A stretch of 8,989 nt of DNA from DASPPM01 sp035604475 (GCA_035604475.1 DATNIJ010000203.1:1-8989), one strand, 5' to 3'; positions 1 through 6,136 are shown, counted from the first letter of the stretch. Numbers and translations: made by a program. Notes: generated by a model not told the origin, from the sequence alone.

Positions 1-564
1 AACTGCATTTTCTCGGAATGTTGCTCTAAAGGTTCGCCCAGATAGTGAGCCGAGACTCATAAGAGTAAGCTTGCCGCTGCCTGCAGGATTTACCTCTGGG
101 CCTCTATAGTCGGCCACCGCATGTTTGGCAAATCCCATTGCGTCCAGTACCAACTCCGCCTGGTGGACTATGAGATGCCTGAGCAGAGTATAGTTTGGAA
201 AGAACTGCTCAAGCTGGGTCGAAGTAGCTGCTAGCTCGTTCTCGTTTACTAAAGACAGAAAGGTCGGGCACTTTTTTAGCGCCTTCTGGATAGCAATCAT
301 GCCAGAGCCCAGGTGGTAGATTTGCAGCCCACCAGAACGTGCCGCGATCCAGCGCCAGTCGGAATAAAGTTCTGCATCAAGGTGCGAGGCCTCATCTAAG
401 GATGGCCTATAGTCAAAGAGCCGGAGGGACGCCTCAAAGTGTCGTACGTAGGAGTGAAGGCTCGATATCGCGCTTATGATATACCAAGCGTTTGTTCGCT
501 CTGGCTCAGGAAAATCAGTGGTTATAATAAAGGGCGCGCGTTCATATTCAGTGTGATTCGCCAT
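1..564 (-). CDS. Unrecognised protein, N-terminal 188 residues, possibly HEPN-like; runs off the left edge
   Basis: Reading the minus strand from the ATG at 564 gives 188 codons without a stop up to the window edge, so the C-terminus is missing. A good ribosome site (GGAGG, ending four bases before the ATG) sets the start. I do not recognise a named family. The protein has no signal peptide or clear membrane segment. It has an aromatic-rich helix-like stretch (NAWYIISAISSLHSYVRHF, residues 26-43), a segment DWRWIAARSGGLQIYHLGSG (69-88), and RHLIVHQAEL (129-138). The last contains R-x4-H, the spacing typical of HEPN RNase or HEPN-like helical domains; this link is inference from one motif. Base composition is markedly more A+T-rich than the genes to the right, with frequent ATA, CTA and AGA codons, which suggests recent transfer. 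It lies on the 3' side of a tRNA gene, so it may belong to an integrated island. Confidence 0.7.
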   Translation of the reverse strand, partial: MANHTEYERAPFIITTDFPEPERTNAWYIISAISSLHSYVRHFEASLRLFDYRPSLDEASHLDAELYSDWRWIAARSGGLQIYHLGSGMIAIQKALKKCPTFLSLVNENELAATSTQLEQFFPNYTLLRHLIVHQAELVLDAMGFAKHAVADYRGPEVNPAGSGKLTLMSLGSLSGRTFRATFRENAV

Positions 565-724
565 TTACCCTCCCAATGGTTTGCCGGCCGCAGCGCTCGG
601 GCGGGTTCCTCACACTTTCAGCTATGGTATCTCTCCCGGCGGGCATAGCGCATGCGGCCGTGCCTGCCGGCGCTGGTCGCGTCCACCCGCGTAGGGCTGC
701 CCGCCCGCACCCGTATAGAGCCAT
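548..724 (-). CDS. Small doubtful ORF (58 aa) overlapping the start of the left-end gene
   Basis: An ATG at 724 on the minus strand opens 58 codons (beginning MALYGCGRAALRGW) and ends at a TGA at 548-550. It overlaps the first codons of the 188-codon gene in another frame. A weak GAGG lies about ten bases before the ATG. The overlap would fit translational coupling. However, the ORF is GC-rich while the following gene is not, the residue mix (R, A, G, P) is what random GC-rich DNA gives, and I recognise no family. It could equally be non-coding leader. Conservation of the reading frame in relatives would decide. Confidence 0.2.
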   Translation of the reverse strand: MALYGCGRAALRGWTRPAPAGTAACAMPAGRDTIAESVRNPPERCGRQTIGRVNGESH

Positions 725-975
725 AACGTCACACTACCCTCAACTTGGCCCCGCCCCCTCCCGGCGGGGCTCTTCGTTTAGGCAGGCAGCTCACTCCCTA
801 CGGCAGCACCTAGCGAGCCGGGGCGGCCGATCCCGCTCGACCCTTCTAGGGGCGCGAGCCCGTGGGCCGGAGAGGCGCCGGCCGTAGCGCAAGCTGTTGG
901 TTAACTCAACTGTTAATCTAAAAAGAAAACGAAGAAAGCGGTGAGGGTGATTTTCCAATAAGTTCTTGATATATC
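565..975. other. GC-rich stretch with no convincing gene
   Basis: About 410 bases between the left partial gene and the tRNA. Open frames on the plus strand (439-648 and 576-887) encode arginine/alanine-rich sequence with no ribosome site or recognisable motif, so I do not call them. It holds a strong GC hairpin (748-770), a second imperfect hairpin around 850-878, and a short inverted repeat TTAAC-N6-GTTAA (about 901-916). No tRNA, tmRNA or other RNA gene is recognisable in it. Confidence 0.5.
748..777 (+). terminator. Terminator-like hairpin
   Basis: A perfect 8-bp stem, GCCCCGCC (748-755) and GGCGGGGC (763-770), with a 7-base loop, is followed on the plus strand by TCTTCGTTT. The stem is strong but the T tract is broken, and no plus-strand gene is visible upstream. 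It could instead be a hairpin in the leader of the minus-strand gene. Confidence 0.35.
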
Positions 976-1050
976 TGGTGCCGGGTGAGGGATTTGAACC
1001 CCCGACCTCCGGTTTACAAAACCGCTGCTCTACCCCTGAGCTAACCCGGC
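976..1050 (-). tRNA. tRNA-Thr (anticodon UGU)
   Basis: Read on the minus strand the cloverleaf is complete in 75 bases: acceptor GCCGGGT/ACCCGGC, D stem GCTC/GAGC, anticodon loop TTTGTAA with anticodon TGT (threonine, codon ACA), T stem GGGGG/CCCTC with loop TTCAAAT, discriminator A and an encoded CCA (plus-strand TGG at 976-978). The 7-bp acceptor is perfect. The outermost anticodon-stem pair is G27-G43, a mismatch; the other four pairs are sound. The 3' end points to the A+T-rich left part of the window, which is where an element integrated at the tRNA 3' end would lie. No integrase is visible in the window. Confidence 0.95.
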
Positions 1051-1139
1051 GAATTGGCGGAAAAGTTGGAGATTACAGCGCTCTCCCCGCTTTGGCCAGG
1101 GCGCAGGCGGCGCGGAAACGCGCGCACAGAGCAGAGCGA

Positions 1140-1159
1140 TGCCGGCGCAAAAGCCGGCA
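1140..1159. other. Hairpin between the molybdopterin-subunit gene and the tRNA gene
   Basis: TGCCGGC (1140-1146) and GCCGGCA (1153-1159) form a perfect 7-bp stem around the loop GCAAAA, about 75 bases after the stop codon of the molybdopterin-subunit gene (minus strand). Neither strand carries a following T tract, so as an intrinsic terminator it is weak. It may mark or protect the 3' end of that transcript. The rest of 1051-1232 shows nothing else I can support. Confidence 0.35.
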
Positions 1160-1232
1160 CAGGACGGCGAATCGACTCCTCTTGTGCAGCCATCGCCGGA
1201 ACCAAGGGCGACGTAATGTCGCGTCAGACGAC

Positions 1233-3494
1233 CTAAGCCGATTTCAGCTCCGCGGCATCGATCGGCAGCTTGCGGATGCGCTTTCCCGTCGCCGCGAAGA
1301 TGGCGTTGCAAAGTGCTGGGATCGCCGGCGGCAGTGCGGGCTCGCCGAGACCGGTCGGCGGGTTGTCGGTGATGCGGAAATGCACTTCGACGGGTGCTGC
1401 CTGATTGATGCGAAGCGGCGAGACCGTGTCGAAATTGGCTTCGACCACGCGCCCCCGCTCGACCGTGATCCTCTGGCCCAGTGCGGCACCGATGCCGTCG
1501 AGGGCCGCGCCCTGCACCTGGTTCTCGGCACCGGAGGGATTGATGATCTGGCTGCCGACATCGGCGGCGATCCAGACCTTGTCCACTTTCACGGTACCCG
1601 AGGGCGCCACCGTCGCCTGGACGACCTCCGCGAAATAGCCGAGATGCGAGAAGTAGGAGGCAATCCCCATCCCCGTTCCCTTGGAGAGCGCCTGCCGTTT
1701 CGCCCAGCCCGATTTCTCGGCCACCAGCTCGAACACGCCGCGCATCCGCCCGGTATCGAAGTCGCGTTGCGGATCTCTCGCCCCGCTGGCGCTCGGCAGC
1801 ACCCGCCGCCCGCCCAGCAAGGCCAGATGGAACTCGAGCGGATCCTTGCCGGCCGCATGGGCGAGCTCGTCGAGGAAGGATTGGAAGACGAAGGCGAGCG
1901 CGTTCGAGCGCGGCGCGCGCAGCGGCCCCGTCGGCACATTGAGGGGCAGCAACGACATGCCATAGTCGAGATTGTCGACAAGCTGTGCCGGAAATTCGTT
2001 GGGCGCCATCGCCGCCGAGTCCGCGACCGTATCGCCGTGCCCGAAGGTGACGAAATGGTCGCTGAGCGAGATCAGCTTGCCGCTGCCGTCGAGACCGCCC
2101 TTCAAGAAATGGAACCCGCCTGGACGGTAGAAATCGTGCTGCATGTCGTCTTGCCGGTTCCACAGCAGCTTCACCGGCGCACCCGCGACCTTCGCGATCC
2201 ACGCGGCCTCGGCCATGAAATCGCTGCGCAGGCGCCGGCCGAAGCCCCCGCCCGCCCGCGTCATGTGGACCGTGACGTCGCTTCGGGCGATACCCAAGGT
2301 CGACGCCACCAGCTCGGCACCGGGCCCGGGGTTCTGGGTCGGCGCCCAAATCTCCACCTTGCCCTCGCGGACGTGCGCGGTGCAGTTCTGCGGCTCGAGC
2401 GCCATGTGGGGGATGAACGGGTAGGAATAGGCGGCCTCGATCACGCGCGCGGCACGCGAGAAGGCGGCACTCACGTCGCCGTCGCGGCGCAACGAGCGGG
2501 CCGGGGAGCCCTTGCCGAGCTTCGCCGCATCGCGCGCGAAGCCGGCCGTGCTCTCAGCCGCGGCGGCACCCTCGTTCCAGGCGATCTGGAGCTTCTCTCT
2601 CGCCTTGCTCGCCGCCCACCAGCTGTCGGCCACGATGGCGACTCCGTCGAGCAAGCCCTGAGGATCGTCGCCGCCCTTCACCACAAAGGCATGCCGCACG
2701 CCGGGCAAGGACTTGATGGCGTCGGTATTGGCACTCACTACCTTGCCGCCGAAGACGGGGCATTTCTGGAACACGGCGTAGAGCATGCCCGGAACGGTGA
2801 CATCGATGCCGAAGAGAGGCTTTCCCGCGACGATGAGCGGGCTGTCCACACCTGGGGTCGGCCGGCCGACGATCTTGAACTCCTTCGGATTCTTGAGCCT
2901 GAGGGTCGCGAGATCGGGTACCGGCAGCGAGGCTGCCTTCCCGGCGAGCGCGCCGTAGCCGAGCTTCCGCCCGCTCGGCCGATGCTGCACCACGCCTGAG
3001 GCGGTGCTGCATTCCGCGGGCTTAACACCCCAGACCTCTGCCGCCGCGGCCACCAGCATGGCACGGCCCGCGGCACCCACCCGGCGCAGCGGCTCCCAAT
3101 TGAGCGGCGTCGCCATGCTGCCGCCGGCGAATTGCCTGCCGTATTTGGCCGCGTCGAGGTCCGCCTGCTCGATCCGCACGTCCTTCCAGTCGGCATCGAG
3201 CTCTTCCGCGATCACCATGGGCAGCATCGTCTTGACGCCCTGGCCGATCTCCGGGTTTTTCGACGCGATCGTTATGATGCCGTCGGGTGCGATACGGATG
3301 AAGGCGTTGAGCGTGGCGCCGGCCGGCTCCGAGAGGGCGCCCGCCGCTGCGCGCGCGAGGCCCGGCAGCACCGCGTACAACAGCAGGCCGCCGCCCGCGG
3401 CAGCGCTCGCCTTGAGGATCGTGCGGCGCGAGACGGTGCCGCGAGAGCCGTCGGCCGAAACGCGGGCGGGCATCGATTGATGGGAAATGTTCAT
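1233..3494 (-). CDS. iorB: Molybdopterin-binding subunit of an isoquinoline 1-oxidoreductase-type hydroxylase (Tat-exported)
   Basis: 753 residues, the usual size for the large subunit of two-subunit molybdenum hydroxylases of the xanthine-dehydrogenase superfamily. These add an oxygen atom from water to a carbon next to a ring nitrogen (isoquinoline, nicotinate and related rings) or to an aldehyde, passing electrons to the 2Fe-2S subunit. A Tat signal is plain: SRRTILK at 22-28, a hydrophobic core (29-47) and an ARA-type cleavage site near 48-51, so the enzyme should be periplasmic or membrane-facing. Cofactor and active-site motifs in order: HMALEPQNC (363-371), GGGFGRR (415-421), RAPRS (526-530), GSQIINPSGAENQVQGAA (647-664), and TGLGEP with the expected catalytic Glu718. 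The start is the ATG at 3494, which overlaps the stop of the preceding gene (ATGA) and puts the Tat motif near the N-terminus; the open frame continues upstream to 3902 but only antiphase to that gene. The substrate cannot be told; an aldehyde oxidase is the alternative. Confidence 0.93.
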   Translation of the reverse strand: MNISHQSMPARVSADGSRGTVSRRTILKASAAAGGGLLLYAVLPGLARAAAGALSEPAGATLNAFIRIAPDGIITIASKNPEIGQGVKTMLPMVIAEELDADWKDVRIEQADLDAAKYGRQFAGGSMATPLNWEPLRRVGAAGRAMLVAAAAEVWGVKPAECSTASGVVQHRPSGRKLGYGALAGKAASLPVPDLATLRLKNPKEFKIVGRPTPGVDSPLIVAGKPLFGIDVTVPGMLYAVFQKCPVFGGKVVSANTDAIKSLPGVRHAFVVKGGDDPQGLLDGVAIVADSWWAASKAREKLQIAWNEGAAAAESTAGFARDAAKLGKGSPARSLRRDGDVSAAFSRAARVIEAAYSYPFIPHMALEPQNCTAHVREGKVEIWAPTQNPGPGAELVASTLGIARSDVTVHMTRAGGGFGRRLRSDFMAEAAWIAKVAGAPVKLLWNRQDDMQHDFYRPGGFHFLKGGLDGSGKLISLSDHFVTFGHGDTVADSAAMAPNEFPAQLVDNLDYGMSLLPLNVPTGPLRAPRSNALAFVFQSFLDELAHAAGKDPLEFHLALLGGRRVLPSASGARDPQRDFDTGRMRGVFELVAEKSGWAKRQALSKGTGMGIASYFSHLGYFAEVVQATVAPSGTVKVDKVWIAADVGSQIINPSGAENQVQGAALDGIGAALGQRITVERGRVVEANFDTVSPLRINQAAPVEVHFRITDNPPTGLGEPALPPAIPALCNAIFAATGKRIRKLPIDAAELKSA

Positions 3495-3970
3495 GGCGTC
3501 CCCGCATCGGCAGTGCGCATCCCGGCCGCTTTCTTGATCGCGGCGCGGATGCGCGTGTAGGTGCAGCAACGGCAGATGTTTCCCGCCATCGCCTCGTCGA
3601 TATCCCGATCGGTCGGATGGGGGGTCTTCGTCAAAAGGGCGGCTGCCGCCATGATCTGCCCGGCCTGGCAATAGCCGCATTGCACCACGTCGACATCGAG
3701 CCAGGCCGCCTGGACTTTGGCGCCGAGCGGCGTCGCGCCGATCCCTTCGATGGTGGTGACGGCCGCGGCCCCCACGCCCGAAATCGGCGTCGAGCAAGAG
3801 CGTACGGGCTTGCCGTCGAGATGGACCGTGCAGGAGCCGCACAGGCCGACGCCGCAGCCGAACTTGCTGCCCTTCAGCTCGAGTAAATCGCGCAGTACCC
3901 AAAGCAGCGGCATGTCGCCGTCGACGTCGACGGTCCGTTTTGCGCCATTTACCTGGATCGTATAGGGCAT
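3491..3970 (-). CDS. iorA: 2Fe-2S subunit of an isoquinoline 1-oxidoreductase-type hydroxylase
   Basis: 159 residues, standard size for the small iron-sulfur subunit. The N-terminal plant-ferredoxin cluster is C39-x4-C44-x2-C47-x11-C59 (within FGCGVGLCGSC), and the C-terminal helical cluster is C98-x2-C101-x31-C133-x-C135 (QCGYCQ and CRCC). Both [2Fe-2S] ligand sets are complete. It takes electrons from the molybdenum centre of the large subunit. There is no FAD subunit next door, as in isoquinoline 1-oxidoreductase itself, where a cytochrome or other carrier is the acceptor. There is no export signal; such subunits are carried out bound to the Tat-signal partner. The gene is first in its operon, starts at 3970 with GAGG six bases upstream, and overlaps the large-subunit gene by four bases. 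A leader of about 96 bases is implied by the promoter proposed at 4073-4078. Confidence 0.94.
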   Translation of the reverse strand: MPYTIQVNGAKRTVDVDGDMPLLWVLRDLLELKGSKFGCGVGLCGSCTVHLDGKPVRSCSTPISGVGAAAVTTIEGIGATPLGAKVQAAWLDVDVVQCGYCQAGQIMAAAALLTKTPHPTDRDIDEAMAGNICRCCTYTRIRAAIKKAAGMRTADAGTP

Positions 3971-4072
3971 CGTGGGCCTCGTGTGGTGCGCATCGCGTAG
4001 CGCGCGAGCCTGACCTCGGTTCGGCGCCGTTCAGAAGCCTCCGCCCCTCCTCGCCCCTCTCGTGCGGATATA

Positions 4073-4078
4073 ATTCTA
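4073..4078 (-). promoter_or_regulatory. -10 element for the hydroxylase operon
   Basis: On the minus strand the hexamer TAGAAT (five of six matches to TATAAT) begins exactly 22 bases after the end of the FNR/FixK-type box. This puts the box centre at -41.5 relative to an expected start near 4066, the class II activator position. No -35 hexamer is visible, as expected for an activator-dependent promoter. Confidence 0.55.
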
Positions 4079-4100
4079 TCGCAGATAATTCATTCTGCTT

Positions 4101-4114
4101 TTGATCTACATCAA
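4101..4114. promoter_or_regulatory. FNR/FixK-type operator, TTGAT-N4-ATCAA
   Basis: TTGATCTACATCAA matches the TTGAT-N4-ATCAA consensus of FNR, Anr and FixK regulators at all ten defined positions. These Crp/Fnr-family proteins activate genes at low oxygen. The site lies between two divergent operons at the class II spacing from a -10-like hexamer on each side (22 bases on the minus strand, 23 on the plus strand), so one dimer could serve both. Which Crp/Fnr protein binds cannot be said; no regulator gene is in the window. Confidence 0.8.
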
Positions 4115-4137
4115 CACGGGCATAGACGCGGGAGAGG

Positions 4138-4143
4138 TATTAA
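4138..4143 (+). promoter_or_regulatory. Possible -10 element, FNR-dependent promoter of the PreA-like operon
   Basis: TATTAA (four of six matches) follows the FNR/FixK-type box by 23 bases, one more than ideal, giving a start near 4150 and a leader of about 250 bases. It overlaps the ribosome site and start of the possible ORF at 4143, so both cannot be used by the same transcript. It is weaker than the minus-strand counterpart. Confidence 0.35.
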
Positions 4144-4280
4144 TGGCCTTGCTTCCTGCCGTTCATGTAGTCCGAGCAGGGCCGATGACAACCCGCAAAT
4201 TCATCGGGATCGACGGAAAACGGATTCGATGGCGCGAGTGGACGCAACGACGGCGCGGGCAGCGCCTCGAGGGCAGCTGA
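4143..4280 (+). CDS. Possible small ORF (45 aa) in the leader of the PreA-like operon
   Basis: ATG at 4143 preceded by GGAGAGG at a workable distance; ends at the TGA at 4278-4280. The product is basic, with a stretch TTRKFIGIDGKRIRWREW (residues 16-33) followed by QRRRG, and has no recognised family. An internal ATG at 4185 would give 31 residues. If transcription starts near 4150, as the FNR spacing implies, only the shorter form could be made. It may be a leader peptide, a small regulator, or chance. Confidence 0.25.
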   Translation: MALLPAVHVVRAGPMTTRKFIGIDGKRIRWREWTQRRRGQRLEGS

Positions 4281-4305
4281 GGCCGTCAGCCGAGCGCTAC
4301 GAAGA

Positions 4306-4334
4306 TTGACAAATGGTAGGTTCGCGCATATCGT
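4306..4334 (+). promoter_or_regulatory. Sigma70-type promoter for the PreA-like operon
   Basis: A perfect -35 TTGACA (4306-4311), a 17-base spacer and TATCGT (4329-4334, four of six matches) predict a start near 4341, about 60 bases before the PreA-like start codon. It would allow expression independent of the FNR/FixK-type box. Prediction by eye only. Confidence 0.45.
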
Positions 4335-4345
4335 CAGTGTACTGA
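4334..4345. promoter_or_regulatory. Interrupted palindrome at the predicted start site
   Basis: TCAGT-GT-ACTGA (12 bases, both half sites perfect) begins at the last base of the proposed -10 and covers the expected transcription start near 4341. Such placement would suit a repressor operator, but 12 bases is short and chance is possible. Confidence 0.25.
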
Positions 4346-4402
4346 GTATTGCCGTCGCCGTTTGGATCGCGCGCTCAAGCGCGGATGCCAGGGAGAAGCG
4401 TC

Positions 4403-5680
4403 ATGGCCAAGCTCGACGTCGAATTCTGCGGGCTCACCTTCAAGAATCCGGTGATCATCGCCTCCCTCGAGACGACCAACAGTCCAGCACTTCTCAAGCA
4501 GTGCTTCGATGCCGGCGCCGGGGGAGCGATCATCAAGACGCTCACCGACATCGAGGACATGGCGCGCCTCACCGAAAGCTCGAAGTATTGCATCATGAAC
4601 GAGCGCGGCGAGATCATTCGCGGCAAGGTGCCGCGCGACTACGTGTTCTATTCCCGCTCCGGCTATTCCTCGACGTATTACAAGGAGTGGGTTCCCTATC
4701 TCAAGGAGTGCGCGAACTACGCCGCCGAGCGCGGGGCGCACCTCATCGGCAGCGCCGGGGCCAAGGACCTCGACGGCTGGCGGGACATCTGCCGCACCAT
4801 CGAGGATTGCGGCCTGCCGATGGTCGAGCTGAATTTCGGCTGCCCGCATCCGGCGATGATGCCCGGCGTGCACGGCGGCTCGATGATCGGCCAGGAGCCG
4901 GACGTAGCAGCCGAGGTCGTGCGGGTCGTCCGCGAAGCGGTGGATATCCCGGTCATGGTCAAGCTCACTCCCGACCAGTCGCGGCTGCTTGAAGTGGCGC
5001 GTCGCGTGCGCGAAGCGGGTGCCAGTGCCGTCACCGCCACCAACCGCTACACCGGCTTCGCCGTCGACATCGAGACCGGCAAGCCGCGCCTCGACGGGCC
5101 GGCCGGCATCGGTGGCACCTGGACCAAGCCGCTCAGCCTGCGCTGGGTGCATCGGATCACCGAGGAGCTCGGCATGCCCGTCGCCGGCTCGAACGGCATT
5201 TTCGATCACCGCGACGTGGTCGAGTTCATCATGGCCGGCGCCGGCATCGTCCAGGTCGGCTCGATCCTGATGATCAAGGGCATCAAATGGCTGCCGAACA
5301 TCATCAAGGGGCTCGATCGCTTCATGGACGAGCACGGCTACGCCGATGTCGAGGCGATGCGCGGCATCGCCTCGCGCCGGGCGGCCAAGGATTACAGCGC
5401 GCAGTTCGCGCGCGCGCGCACGCACGTCGAGATCGATCGCGAGAAGTGCGAGAATCCGACCTGCACGGTGTGCATCCAGATGTGCTTCTACGACGCGCTC
5501 CGCCAAGGCGACGGCCACGTCGAGGTGCGGCCGGAGAACTGCATCGGCTGCGAGCTCTGCTACGACGTCTGCGCCTTCCAGGCCATGTCGATGCATCAAA
5601 CCACGCCCGAGCAGTTCGCCAAGGGTTACTTCCGGATTCCGGAGAGCGTGTTCGAGACGGACAAGTTCGCGATCAAATAG
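4403..5680 (+). CDS. PreA/dihydroorotate-dehydrogenase-like flavoprotein with C-terminal 2x[4Fe-4S] ferredoxin domain
   Basis: 425 residues: an FMN-type TIM barrel (about 1-315) followed by a bacterial ferredoxin domain (about 341-395). Barrel motifs match the C-terminal half of dihydropyrimidine dehydrogenase: VELNFGCPH (141-149), GQEP (163-166), VKLTPD (186-191), VTATNRYTG (210-218) and the phosphate-binding part AGSNGIFD...AGAGIVQVGS (261-287). The iron-sulfur ligands are C349-x4-C354-x2-C357-x3-C361 and C380-x2-C383-x2-C386-x3-C390, enough for two [4Fe-4S] clusters. It is probably a cytoplasmic reductase or dehydrogenase. The active-site loop that carries the proton-donating cysteine in true dihydropyrimidine dehydrogenase (GLACGQ) reads GGSMIGQ here, with Ile162 at the cysteine place, so a different substrate or chemistry is likely. 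There is no PreT-like partner gene. The start at 4403 has AGGGAG upstream; the frame runs further upstream to 4349 but without homology. First gene of a four-gene cluster. Confidence 0.87.
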   Translation: MAKLDVEFCGLTFKNPVIIASLETTNSPALLKQCFDAGAGGAIIKTLTDIEDMARLTESSKYCIMNERGEIIRGKVPRDYVFYSRSGYSSTYYKEWVPYLKECANYAAERGAHLIGSAGAKDLDGWRDICRTIEDCGLPMVELNFGCPHPAMMPGVHGGSMIGQEPDVAAEVVRVVREAVDIPVMVKLTPDQSRLLEVARRVREAGASAVTATNRYTGFAVDIETGKPRLDGPAGIGGTWTKPLSLRWVHRITEELGMPVAGSNGIFDHRDVVEFIMAGAGIVQVGSILMIKGIKWLPNIIKGLDRFMDEHGYADVEAMRGIASRRAAKDYSAQFARARTHVEIDREKCENPTCTVCIQMCFYDALRQGDGHVEVRPENCIGCELCYDVCAFQAMSMHQTTPEQFAKGYFRIPESVFETDKFAIK

Positions 5681-5705
5681 AGCCATCTCAAGGGGACGGC
5701 ATGAG

Positions 5706-5736
5706 AAGGGCGCCGAGGGCGCCTCGCTGCGCCCTT
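5706..5736 (+). other. Intercistronic hairpin before the cupin gene
   Basis: AAGGGCGC (5706-5713) and GCGCCCTT (5729-5736) form a perfect 8-bp stem; an inner GGCGCC-GAG-GGCGCC can form instead. It ends seven bases before a near-perfect Shine-Dalgarno AAGGAGGT (5743-5750), itself five bases before the cupin ATG. There is no T tract, so it is more likely a processing or stability element than a terminator. Confidence 0.4.
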
Positions 5737-5755
5737 GCTTGGAAGGAGGTAGACG

Positions 5756-6136
5756 ATGAGCTGCAACAAGGAGCACAAGGAGTTCTACCAGGTCGACTTC
5801 ACCACGGGCTGGCAGCGCCCGGACGGCTACCCGCCGGGCATCCAGCTCAAGGTGCTCGCCGGCAAGATCGACCTCAAGAAGAAAAGCGGCGGCTACACGC
5901 GGCTTCTTCGCTTTATGCCCGGGGCGTTCACGAGCGAGCCCTTCGTGCACGATCATTGGGAGGAGGTCTACGTCCTCCAGGGCGATCTCATCGTGAACTC
6001 GAAACCCGATGGCACGGGCGGCGAGACCTTCCGGCAGGGCACCTATTGCTGCCGGCCGCCGGGCGTCCCGCACGGACCGTTCCGCACCGAGACCGGCTGC
6101 CTGCTGCTGGAGACGCACTATTACGATCCGATGTGA
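5756..6136 (+). CDS. Small single-domain cupin protein
   Basis: 126 residues, one cupin barrel. Motif 1 is GAFTSEPFVHDHWEEVYVLQG-like (from residue 56), with metal ligands H65, H67 and probably E70. Motif 2 is GTYCCRPPGVPH (95-106), with P101, G103 and the fourth ligand H106. The set is complete, so it probably binds a divalent metal. Cupins of this kind act as dioxygenases, isomerases or small-molecule binders, and the sequence alone does not choose; it resembles the ChrR-type cupin group in layout. The start at 5756 has the strongest ribosome site in the window (AAGGAGGT). It lies 75 bases after the PreA-like gene and 84 bases before the amidase start chosen here. Residues 1-50 are polar and lysine-rich with no export signal. 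Confidence 0.85.
   Translation: MSCNKEHKEFYQVDFTTGWQRPDGYPPGIQLKVLAGKIDLKKKSGGYTRLLRFMPGAFTSEPFVHDHWEEVYVLQGDLIVNSKPDGTGGETFRQGTYCCRPPGVPHGPFRTETGCLLLETHYYDPM

Larger units (their letters stand above)
3971..4402. promoter_or_regulatory. Divergent control region between the hydroxylase operon and the PreA-like operon
   Basis: The 432 bases hold an FNR/FixK-type box (4101-4114), a minus-strand -10 element (4073-4078), a plus-strand -10-like element (4138-4143), a short possible ORF (4143-4280), a sigma70-like promoter (4306-4334), an interrupted palindrome at its expected start site (4334-4345) and a small hairpin CGCGC-TCAA-GCGCG (4370-4383) just before the ribosome site of the PreA-like gene. 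The A+T-rich core (4068-4114) stands out sharply from its surroundings. Confidence 0.7.

Noticed and set aside
439..887. Two overlapping plus-strand open frames (439-648 and 576-887)
   Set aside because: The first is antisense to the left-end gene and the second is low-complexity R/A/P-rich sequence; neither has a ribosome site.
1140..1159. Intrinsic terminator of the hydroxylase operon
   Set aside because: The hairpin is sound but neither strand shows a T tract after it, so I list it only as a hairpin.
966..2999. 677-codon open frame on the plus strand through the tRNA and the molybdopterin-subunit gene
   Set aside because: It lies antisense to a gene with full Tat and molybdopterin motifs, crosses a tRNA, is arginine/histidine-rich and has no recognisable domain; an artefact of GC-rich codon use.
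3495..3902. N-terminal extension of the molybdopterin subunit to an upstream start
   Set aside because: It would run out of phase through nearly all of the 2Fe-2S subunit gene and bury the Tat signal; the ATGA overlap start fits the family.
4403..5680. Naming the flavoprotein preA (dihydropyrimidine dehydrogenase)
   Set aside because: Fold and ferredoxin domain fit, but the catalytic cysteine position is Ile and no preT, hydantoinase or beta-ureidopropionase gene is nearby.
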